From JAGTQI01 sp038868115 (lineage in GTDB: Archaea > Thermoproteota > Bathyarchaeia > Bathyarchaeales > Bathycorpusculaceae), in NCBI GenBank assembly GCA_038868115.1, contig JAWBXA010000034.1, positions 1 through 6,769 of the forward strand: a stretch of 6,769 nucleotides of DNA, read 5' to 3'. This document shows positions 1-5,506 of the stretch, piece by piece. The position numbers and the translations under genes were made by a program. The notes below the pieces were generated by a model that saw only the letters and a list, made by a program, of their open reading frames with translations, was not told where the DNA came from and ran no database searches. Positions within the stretch are counted from its first letter, which is position 1. Each line of letters begins with the position of its first letter.

Positions 1-174
1 GGAGGTTTTCAGTCTTTTCTTCATAAGAGCATCACAAGATTTGCATAAATAATAATCTAAAACACGCTTCAACTCACCCGTCTCACGATCCAAAACACTC
101 TTATAAACAGGGACAGCCTCACCCTCAGAAAGCTCCTTACCACACATACGACAAACCAACTTCCTCCCAGACAC
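1..174 (-). CDS. Small four-cysteine zinc-ribbon protein, 3' end outside window
   Basis: Hypothetical protein, function not recognised. The frame is open for 58 codons from a GTG at 174-172 to the window edge, so the C-terminus is missing. Cysteines at residues 8, 11, 44 and 47 form two CxxC knuckles (CRMC and CKSC) about 32 residues apart, typical of a zinc-ribbon fold. The stretch between them is charged (ELSEGE, DRETGELKR). I chose GTG because the next ATG, at 147, would cut off the first cysteine. A TATA element (TTTATAAAA, 204-196) is centred about 26 bp upstream of the GTG, so transcription would start at or next to the start codon and the mRNA would be leaderless. A GGAG lies 8 nt before the GTG but would then not be transcribed. 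The gene lies 164 bp downstream of the Pst operon on the same strand, so read-through from it is also possible. No link to phosphate is evident. It could be a nucleic-acid-binding or protein-interaction module. Confidence 0.6.
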   Translation of the reverse strand, partial: MSGRKLVCRMCGKELSEGEAVPVYKSVLDRETGELKRVLDYYLCKSCDALMKKRLKTS

Positions 175-194
175 ACAACCACAGCTCCAAACGC

Positions 195-204
195 ATTTTA
201 TAAA
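195..204 (-). promoter_or_regulatory. TATA box for the zinc-ribbon gene
   Basis: Read on the minus strand this is ATTTATAAAA, a good archaeal TATA box. Its centre is about 26 bp from the GTG at 174, which predicts a leaderless transcript. Inference from sequence and spacing only. Confidence 0.5.
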
Positions 205-220
205 TCAACATCTATAAAAT
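195..220. repeat. Perfect 8-bp inverted repeat made of two TATA-like arms
   Basis: ATTTTATA (195-202) and TATAAAAT (213-220) are exact reverse complements separated by 10 bp. Each arm reads as a TATA box on one strand. The left arm fits the zinc-ribbon gene. The right arm, on the plus strand, would predict a transcript starting near 241, where an ATG begins a 16-codon open frame (241-291). The element may be a divergent promoter or an operator. AT-rich chance symmetry cannot be excluded. Confidence 0.4.
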
Positions 221-272
221 TCTTCTATTTACTGCAATTAATGGAATATCTTCTTAAATTTCATGGATGTTA

Positions 273-294
273 CGTTAACATTTCCCGTTAAACG
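273..294. other. Imperfect hairpin after the Pst operon
   Basis: CGTTAAC (273-279) can pair with GTTAAACG (287-294) with one bulged base and a 7-nt loop. It lies about 45-65 nt beyond the stop of the last operon gene. No T-run follows on the minus strand, so it does not look like a standard intrinsic terminator. It may be a 3'-end or processing structure, or chance. The rest of the 175-338 gap holds only the TATA elements described separately. Confidence 0.25.
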
Positions 295-338
295 ATGACT
301 AACAGAATGTGTAAATATGTTGCGAGAAATAATGTGCT

Positions 339-1007
339 TCATTCTCTGCTTGAAAGTGTTATGATGTAGTCGGCTGTGTCTGCGCACATGTCTGCGGCTT
401 GTTCTATAAATTCTATTAAGTCATCAAGTATTATGATGGCGCCAGTGTTCATTTGCTTTGCATGATTGACGAGCAGCTTTTTTATGTTTATGTATTCTTT
501 GTCTATTTTGTTTTCGATTTCTTCGACTTTTGTTGAGTGTCTTATGGCTTCGGTTGGGGCTGAAGAAATTTTTTCTATGCTTGTGCGTAAGGCGGAAGTG
601 CACTCAACTAAGGCTGAGGTCATATCGAGTGTGTTCTGAATTACTTCCTGTGGTATTTGGGTGTCTTGAAGTATTCCTAGGCATCTTGCTGCGTCTTTAA
701 CATGATCCGCAAGCGTATCTAGCCTCTTTACAAGGTGCAGTATATCTTCTCGATAATCCGCCGTCAAAGCTGTATGTTTGGACATTTCCTTAAAGACTTC
801 TCTCCTAAGTTTGTCAACCTCTTCTTCTGTTTGGAATAAGTAGCGTATGCGTTGGTCCACGTCTTTCTTTGTTCCTTGTACTAGGCTTTGAACTGCTTGA
901 TGGAGAAGGGTTGCCGTGTCAATGGCCTTTATTATTTGCTGCTGAGCTAGTTCCAGGGCTTTGGTTTTTCTGCGTTTTTCAAACCATGTATAGCTTCCTT
1001 TCTCCAA
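339..1007 (-). CDS. DUF47 (PhoU-like) family protein, last gene of the Pst operon
   Basis: A 222-residue, almost entirely helical cytoplasmic protein of the DUF47/PhoU-like family, whose members are usually 200-230 residues. The N-terminus carries the family-like WFEKRRK (residues 8-14), and the body reads as two PhoU-like helical bundles. Acidic repeats resembling the metal-binding E/DxxxD of PhoU are at E61-D65, D97-D101, E165-D169 and E202-D206. DUF47 proteins are commonly found beside Pit low-affinity phosphate permeases. No pit gene is visible here, and this one follows phoU by 45 bp. It probably modulates phosphate transport or binds metal-phosphate clusters; that is inferred. The start is a TTG at 1007-1005, chosen because a strong GAGGTGA (1020-1014) lies 6 nt upstream. 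The ATG at 1023-1021 is in another frame and soon stops. Confidence 0.85.
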   Translation of the reverse strand: MEKGSYTWFEKRRKTKALELAQQQIIKAIDTATLLHQAVQSLVQGTKKDVDQRIRYLFQTEEEVDKLRREVFKEMSKHTALTADYREDILHLVKRLDTLADHVKDAARCLGILQDTQIPQEVIQNTLDMTSALVECTSALRTSIEKISSAPTEAIRHSTKVEEIENKIDKEYINIKKLLVNHAKQMNTGAIIILDDLIEFIEQAADMCADTADYIITLSSRE

Positions 1008-1013
1008 CTACTT

Positions 1014-1020
1014 TCACCTC
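1014..1020 (-). promoter_or_regulatory. Ribosome binding site that fixes a TTG start
   Basis: GAGGTGA on the minus strand, 6 nt before the TTG at 1007. It is the longest Shine-Dalgarno match in the operon and supports a non-ATG start for the DUF47 gene. Confidence 0.7.
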
Positions 1021-1052
1021 CATAAAAGTTGAGCAAATATCTCTAACGGTCT

Positions 1053-1697
1053 TCATCTCAAAATCACTTTTCGTCCTGTTGCAATGTAGATTATTGATTC
1101 GCAGATGTAGGTTGCATGGTCAGCTATTCTTTCAAGGTGTCTCACCATTAAAACGCTGGAAACTGTGCACTTTGTTGTAATGTCTGATTTTTCGATTAGT
1201 TTGTCGAAGAAATCAAAATACATTTTATCTATTTCTCTTTCTGTCTCCGTTACTTTTTCAGCAAGTTGAGCATCATGACTTCTAAGGGAGGTTATACTTA
1301 AACTAATCATTTTTAATGTTTTTTCGCCCATTTCTTTGATATGCGAAATAATCCATGTTTCGCAGTTTCTTATTCCGCCCAATTTTTGATTTGTGTAAGA
1401 AATGTCGAGAGCGTATCTTCCGAAGCGAGCGAAGTCGTAGGCTATTTTCATATAAGACTTGATGGTTCTGAGGTCTGAGGCTACTGGCTGAAATCTTGCA
1501 ATAAGTTCAAATGCTTTGTCTTCAACATTGTCGGCCATCGAGACAAGGGCGTCTGACATCTCTCGAATTTCATTGTAGGCTTGCCTATTTTCAACGCATT
1601 CCGTTATAGCCATTAAAACAGTGTGGTATGCCAGCTCACTCATCTTATGTAGAGTTGCTGAAAGTTCTTCTAAGCCAGAGTCTATAATTCTACTCAT
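1053..1697 (-). CDS. phoU: Phosphate transport system accessory/regulatory protein PhoU
   Basis: A 214-residue cytoplasmic PhoU, the usual family length, with two three-helix bundles. PhoU proteins restrain Pst transport and relay phosphate sufficiency. The hallmark RFQPVASDLR is at residues 68-77. The second bundle carries the canonical metal-binding motif in HLERIADHA (E189xxxD193). The matching stretch of the first bundle is YDFARFGRYALDI (87-99), where the acidic pair is replaced by A90 and R94, so only one half keeps the standard motif. Start ATG at 1697 has AAGGTGA (1710-1704) 6 nt upstream. That ribosome binding site overlaps the TAA stop of pstB, indicating coupled translation. The gap to pstB is 11 bp. 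With no PhoR/PhoB-type partner in the window, its target may be the transporter or the divergent AbrB-PhoU protein (inference). Confidence 0.93.
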   Translation of the reverse strand: MSRIIDSGLEELSATLHKMSELAYHTVLMAITECVENRQAYNEIREMSDALVSMADNVEDKAFELIARFQPVASDLRTIKSYMKIAYDFARFGRYALDISYTNQKLGGIRNCETWIISHIKEMGEKTLKMISLSITSLRSHDAQLAEKVTETEREIDKMYFDFFDKLIEKSDITTKCTVSSVLMVRHLERIADHATYICESIIYIATGRKVILR

Positions 1698-1708
1698 ACT
1701 TTTTCACC

Positions 1709-2467
1709 TTAGCCAAACTCTCCAGTTAGGTAGCTCTCCGTAAGCTCGTGCTTGGGATTTTCAAAGATTTGCTTAGTCGGTCCATACTCTATCAGCTCGC
1801 CGAGGTAAAGAAAAGCTGTGTAATCGGATACCCGCGCCGCTTGCTGCATATTATGAGTTACAATTATAACCGTGTAGTTTTCAGCCATTTTTCTGATAAG
1901 GGCTTCTATTTTTGCTGTTGCTATTGGGTCGAGAGCCGAACAGGGTTCATCCATCAAAAGAACCTCCGGCTCAACGGCCAAGGCCCGTGCTATGCAGAGT
2001 CTCTGTTGCTGTCCACCCGAAAGGCTAGCTCCTGACTTGTTTAAGTCATCTTTAACTTCATCCCAAAGATTTGCCAGTTCCAGGCTTCGCCTAACGACTT
2101 CATCAAGGGTTTTCCTGTCTCTGACGCCATTCAGCTTTAGACCAGCTGCCACATTGTCGTATATAGACATCATTGGAAAGGGATTTGGCTTTTGAAAAAC
2201 CATACCAATTTTCCTCCTTATCATAACAGGGTCAACACCATTAGCGTAAATGTTTACACCGTTAAACAGCACTTTTCCAGAAACTCGGGCACTTGGGGTT
2301 ATTTCATGCATCCGGTTAAGGCAACGAATGAAGGTGGTTTTACCACATCCAGAAGGTCCTATAATAGCTGTTACGGAGTTTTCCTCGATTTTCATGTTAA
2401 TATTTTTTAGCACGTGCTTTGAGCCAAACCACGCGTTTAAATCTTCTATTTCAAACTTAGGTGCCAT
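1709..2467 (-). CDS. pstB: Phosphate ABC transporter ATP-binding protein PstB
   Basis: The ATPase that drives high-affinity phosphate import, working as a dimer on the cytoplasmic face of PstC/PstA. At 252 residues it is close to E. coli PstB. All ABC motifs are intact: Walker A GPSGCGKT (37-44), Q-loop Q92 in the typical PstB stretch FQKPNPFPMSI-like (91-102), signature LSGGQQQR (149-156), Walker B LLMDEP (170-175), D-loop SALD (177-180) and H-switch H205. The start is ATG at 2467, overlapping the pstA TAA by one base (TAATG), with AAAGGAGA 8 nt upstream. An in-frame ATG 96 bp further upstream would add a cysteine-rich tail unlike PstB that lies wholly inside pstA, so I reject it. phoU follows after 11 bp. 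Confidence 0.97.
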   Translation of the reverse strand: MAPKFEIEDLNAWFGSKHVLKNINMKIEENSVTAIIGPSGCGKTTFIRCLNRMHEITPSARVSGKVLFNGVNIYANGVDPVMIRRKIGMVFQKPNPFPMMSIYDNVAAGLKLNGVRDRKTLDEVVRRSLELANLWDEVKDDLNKSGASLSGGQQQRLCIARALAVEPEVLLMDEPCSALDPIATAKIEALIRKMAENYTVIIVTHNMQQAARVSDYTAFLYLGELIEYGPTKQIFENPKHELTESYLTGEFG

Positions 2468-3306
2468 TAGTATCTCTCCTTTGTAAAGACTCTCACAGCA
2501 ATGTTTATCCCTAAAACAAGCAGTATCAGCACAAGCGCAGATCCCCAAGCGAGAACTATCCAACTTTCAAAGGGCGACATGGCGAAAACAAACACGTTCA
2601 AGGCGAGGTTTGCAGCTGGCCTGTTTAGGCCTGCAAACCACCATCTCCAATACCCCATTGTAACAAGCACAGGCGCGGATTCTCCAGCAATCCTCGCGAC
2701 AGAAAGCAAGATTCCCGTGACCACTGCTTTTTTGGCGCTTCTTAAGACTATTGTGACAACAGTTTTCCACCTAGGAACACCTAAGGCGATAGCTGCTTCG
2801 CGGAGACTCAGAGGCACAAGTTTCAGCGCTTCTTCAGTTGTCCTGGTTGCAATGGGGAGCATGATTATAGCTAGTGCGAAGGCTGCTGCGATAACTGAAA
2901 ATCCGATTGAACGGACAATTAATGCGTACGCGAAGACTCCAATGACTATGGATGGAATTCCGCTCAGAACATCGTTAAAGAATCTGACAACTATGGACAG
3001 CTTATGTTCGCTATATTCGCTTAGGAAAATGCCAGACATCAACCCTATGGGTATCCCTATGAGGGAAGCAAAACCAATAGTTGCTAAAGTGCCCTGAATA
3101 GCGTTTGCAACGCCCCCTCCTTTTTCTCCAACGGTTGGCGTCGGATTCATAAAGAAATCAAGATTGATCACTGAAATACCCCTTTGAACAACTTCATAGA
3201 GTATGCTAAATAGTGGTATTAACGCCGCCACAAGTGATAGATACACAAGGGTACGCGCGACATAATCCTTGATGATTCTGAACCTATAATAATCCAGTTT
3301 CCTCAT
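2467..3306 (-). CDS. pstA: Phosphate ABC transporter permease PstA
   Basis: One of the two membrane permeases of the Pst importer, pairing with PstC to form the phosphate channel. It has 279 residues, a usual PstA length. Hydrophobic segments near residues 18-38, 67-95, 105-131, 135-153, 190-210 and 250-272 fit six membrane helices. The EAA-type coupling loop that docks to PstB is LREAAIALGVPRWK (168-181). A glycine-rich GEKGGGVANAIQGT (60-73) precedes the second helix, as in PstA relatives. The ATG start overlaps the pstC stop by four bases (ATGA), so translation is probably coupled. A GGGGGA (3322-3317) lies 10 nt upstream as a weak ribosome binding site. It ends one base inside pstB. Confidence 0.96.
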   Translation of the reverse strand: MRKLDYYRFRIIKDYVARTLVYLSLVAALIPLFSILYEVVQRGISVINLDFFMNPTPTVGEKGGGVANAIQGTLATIGFASLIGIPIGLMSGIFLSEYSEHKLSIVVRFFNDVLSGIPSIVIGVFAYALIVRSIGFSVIAAAFALAIIMLPIATRTTEEALKLVPLSLREAAIALGVPRWKTVVTIVLRSAKKAVVTGILLSVARIAGESAPVLVTMGYWRWWFAGLNRPAANLALNVFVFAMSPFESWIVLAWGSALVLILLVLGINIAVRVFTKERY

Positions 3307-4295
3307 TCTTTCGCCATCCCCCTAACCAGCCTAAGCGTTCGCCACACAATCAGTCGTGAAAGAATGTTAATCACCAAAGTCACAAATAACAAAACAAGTG
3401 CAACGTTCATCAGTGCACTTACATAAAGGTCATATGTGGCTTCTAGAAGCTCGTTTGCAATTATGGCTGACATGGTATACCACGCATCAAAAAGTGAAGA
3501 CGGCCAGACCTGAAACTTGTTTCCAATAACCATTGTTACTGCCATAGTCTCCCCAATTGCTCGCCCCAACCCCAAAATTACAGCGCCTATAACCCCCGAA
3601 CGCGCATAGCTGACTACGGTTTTGATAGTTTCCCATTTTGTGGCGCCAAGGGCTATCATTGCCTCCCGCTGGGAAGTTGGCACAGCCGAGAACAAATCTC
3701 GCATAACAGCGGAAACCGTCGGAATAATCATTATAGCCAAAACTATGCCACCTGTGAGAACGCCACCGCCATAAATAGGTCCTGAAAATACGGGGATAAA
3801 CCCGAAAAGTGTCTGCAAGTGTGAATAAACATGGTCGCGTAAAAATGGTATTAAAACAAATATTCCCCAAAGGCCATAGATGACGCTTGGAACAGCAGCT
3901 AAAAGCTCTACCAGAAAAGAAATTGCAAACCCGAATTTTTTAGGTATATATTCTGAAAGCGCTAAGCCTATTCCGAGGCTTATTGGCACGCCTATAAGAA
4001 GCGCGATGGCTGAAGTAACAACTGTTCCTAATATTAGCGGTAAAGCTCCAAAAACCCTGGATATAGCGGGGTCCCACTTGATGCCCAAAATGAAGTTTAA
4101 CCCAAAAGTTTGAAGGGATAGCCATGACCCATTAATTAACTCATAAATCATTAAACCGAGCAGCAGAAGAACGCTTGAAGCGAACAATGCGCCTACAAGC
4201 TTAAAGATATCATCGCCATTGATTTGCCATTTACGTGAAAAGCGTTTCATATTTAACTTTTGAAGAAAAAGGGATATTTTGTGAGAGCTTTTCAT
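3303..4295 (-). CDS. pstC: Phosphate ABC transporter permease PstC
   Basis: The second membrane permease of the Pst system, 330 residues. After a basic cytoplasmic N-terminus it shows hydrophobic segments near 31-54, 82-113, 123-151, 178-198, 230-256 and 292-315, fitting six helices. The PstB-docking EAA loop is SQREAMIALGATKWETI (208-224). The stretch RVFGALPLILGT (80-91) is typical of PstC, as is the long loop around SGPIYGGG (171-178). Start ATG at 4295 lies 6 bp after the pstS stop. The ribosome binding site is weak (AGTGAT about 6 nt upstream), so expression may depend on coupling to pstS. An internal ATG at residue 16 has no Shine-Dalgarno. The gene overlaps pstA by four bases. Confidence 0.96.
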   Translation of the reverse strand: MKSSHKISLFLQKLNMKRFSRKWQINGDDIFKLVGALFASSVLLLLGLMIYELINGSWLSLQTFGLNFILGIKWDPAISRVFGALPLILGTVVTSAIALLIGVPISLGIGLALSEYIPKKFGFAISFLVELLAAVPSVIYGLWGIFVLIPFLRDHVYSHLQTLFGFIPVFSGPIYGGGVLTGGIVLAIMIIPTVSAVMRDLFSAVPTSQREAMIALGATKWETIKTVVSYARSGVIGAVILGLGRAIGETMAVTMVIGNKFQVWPSSLFDAWYTMSAIIANELLEATYDLYVSALMNVALVLLFVTLVINILSRLIVWRTLRLVRGMAKE

Positions 4296-4301
4296 GCCTT
4301 A

Positions 4302-5408
4302 TCACTTATGTAGCTGTTGCCCATTGTAAGTTATCAACCGTAATGTTGCCTCGTTATGTGTGACAACGATTGACGGCAAAGGAACATAGTATAAGTCAGA
4401 CGCATAGTTTTGCCCGTCGTGTATCGCCCACCATAAGAATTCCACTAAAGCCCTTGCGGTGGCTTCGTTCATGTTTGGTAGAACATTCAACTCCTTGTAT
4501 ACAATGATGTAAGAGAAGCTTGTTATCGGATAGGCGCCCCTAGCTTGCGTGTTGCCAGCTAAACTGTCAACTATTGAAACTCTCGCCCAACTTTCGTCAC
4601 CCCCTGGCAGGGTAATGGCAGCGTAATCCGCAGCTTTAGCAAAGGATTCGATGCTTGGTTCTATAAACTCGCCAGCAGCATTTTGAACATAACCATATGC
4701 TAAATTGTTCTTCTTTGCATATGTGAATTCCACATATCCAATCGAATAAGGCGTTTGCTGAACAAGAGCCGCAACTCCATCGTTTCCCTTTCCTCCGAGG
4801 CCGACAGGCCAGTTTACTGAGGTTCCTTTTCCAACGGTTTCTTTCCATTCTGGGCTAACATTAGACAGATAGCTTGTCCAAATGAAAGTCGTTCCGCTTC
4901 CATCAGACCTGTGCACTACAGTTATTTGTTGGTCTGGAAGACTAATACCAGGGTTTACTGCGGCAATTTTTGGATTGGTCCATCTTGTGATTTTTCCCAA
5001 GTAGATGTCTGCTAAAATTTCCCCTGTGAATTTTAGCGCTTTTGATATGCTGGGAATATTGTAGATTAGGACAACTCCACCTATGGTTATGGGTATGTGC
5101 AAAGTATTGGGCGCGTTTCTGGCTTGCGCCTCTGTTAGCGGTGCGTCGCTGGCTGCAAAATGCACAGTTTTTTCGGTATGCTGTTGGATTCCTCCACCGC
5201 TTCCAATTCCTTGATAGTTAACTTGAATATTAGGCTTGATCTTGTGATACTCAGCAGCCCACTTATCAATTAGTGGAAATGGAAAAGTTGCACCTGCGCC
5301 ATTCAACGTTATCGTTTGTGTCGTTGATGAAAATTGATATGCAAACACGCCAGCAGTAGCTATGGCTACTATGACTATTGGAATTGCAATTTTATACACC
5401 ATTTTCAT
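4302..5408 (-). CDS. pstS: Phosphate ABC transporter substrate-binding protein PstS
   Basis: Extracytoplasmic phosphate receptor that delivers phosphate to PstC/PstA; first gene of the operon; 368 residues. A hydrophobic segment (residues 7-24) follows a short basic N-terminus and serves as signal peptide or membrane anchor. There is no lipobox cysteine, so it may stay attached by an uncleaved helix or be released. Phosphate ligands known from E. coli PstS have clear counterparts: T41-F42 in GAGATFPFPL, S70 in GIGSGGG, D88 in ASDAPL, and R167 with S171-G172-T173 in HRSDGSGTT. The fold continues to a normal C-terminus. I chose ATG 5408 because AAAGGTGA (5421-5414) lies 5 nt upstream. A GTG nine bases earlier is part of that ribosome binding site. 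A second ATG at 5402 is possible but less well spaced. Transcription probably starts near 5425 from the TATA element at 5448-5455. Confidence 0.96.
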   Translation of the reverse strand: MKMVYKIAIPIVIVAIATAGVFAYQFSSTTQTITLNGAGATFPFPLIDKWAAEYHKIKPNIQVNYQGIGSGGGIQQHTEKTVHFAASDAPLTEAQARNAPNTLHIPITIGGVVLIYNIPSISKALKFTGEILADIYLGKITRWTNPKIAAVNPGISLPDQQITVVHRSDGSGTTFIWTSYLSNVSPEWKETVGKGTSVNWPVGLGGKGNDGVAALVQQTPYSIGYVEFTYAKKNNLAYGYVQNAAGEFIEPSIESFAKAADYAAITLPGGDESWARVSIVDSLAGNTQARGAYPITSFSYIIVYKELNVLPNMNEATARALVEFLWWAIHDGQNYASDLYYVPLPSIVVTHNEATLRLITYNGQQLHK

Positions 5409-5445
5409 GTATCTCACCTTTTTATATCATTTAGATTATGGAAAA

Positions 5446-5497
5446 ATCTATATACTTTCTGCAAATAAACAATATAGATGAGTGCCGACTATATAGA
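5446..5497. repeat. Three TCTATAT/ATATAGA motifs, candidate operator
   Basis: TCTATAT at 5447-5453 is repeated in inverted orientation as ATATAGA at 5472-5478 and 5491-5497. The longest perfect pairings are 8 bp: ATCTATAT (5446-5453) with ATATAGAT (5472-5479), and TCTATATA (5447-5454) with TATATAGA (5490-5497). The last copy lies in the palindrome CTATATAG (5489-5496), which abuts the regulator's ribosome binding site. The first overlaps the shared TATA box. This layout would suit autoregulation by the AbrB-type regulator, but the motif is AT-only apart from one base and resembles TATA boxes. Confidence 0.35.
5448..5455. promoter_or_regulatory. Near-symmetrical TATA box, probably shared by the divergent genes
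   Basis: CTATATAC reads as a TATA box on both strands. On the plus strand it follows the purine-rich GAAAAA (possible BRE) and predicts a start near 5478, about 29 nt before the regulator ATG at 5507. On the minus strand (GTATATAG after AGAAA) it predicts a start near 5425, about 17 nt before the pstS ATG. Both leaders would include the respective ribosome binding sites. Position-based inference. Confidence 0.5.
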
Positions 5498-5500
5498 GGT
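5495..5500 (+). promoter_or_regulatory. Ribosome binding site that decides the regulator start
   Basis: AGAGGT, 6 nt before the ATG at 5507, favours this start over the in-frame ATG at 5438, whose upstream AT-rich stretch has no comparable site. It shares bases with the palindrome CTATATAG, so a protein bound there would sit at the translation start region of the gene. Confidence 0.55.
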
Positions 5501-5506
5501 TTAAAC

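Noticed and set aside
869..1180. Plus-strand open frame of 103 codons opposite the DUF47/phoU junction
   Set aside because: It is antisense to two family-matched genes and its composition looks like a frame shadow.
2468..2563. In-frame 32-residue N-terminal extension of PstB with several cysteines
   Set aside because: It lies entirely within the end of pstA, has no PstB counterpart, and the ATG at 2467 has a well-spaced ribosome binding site and a classic TAATG junction.
2501..3097. Long plus-strand open frame (198 codons) opposite pstA
   Set aside because: It is antisense to a well-supported permease gene, its translation shows no recognisable domain, and no plus-strand promoter or ribosome binding site stands out.
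5409..5417. GTG start three codons upstream for PstS
   Set aside because: The GTG is part of the AAAGGTGA ribosome binding site that serves the ATG at 5408.
5438..5506. 23-residue N-terminal extension of the AbrB-PhoU regulator
   Set aside because: It would place the TATA element and the predicted transcription start inside the coding sequence, and a good ribosome binding site precedes the ATG at 5507.
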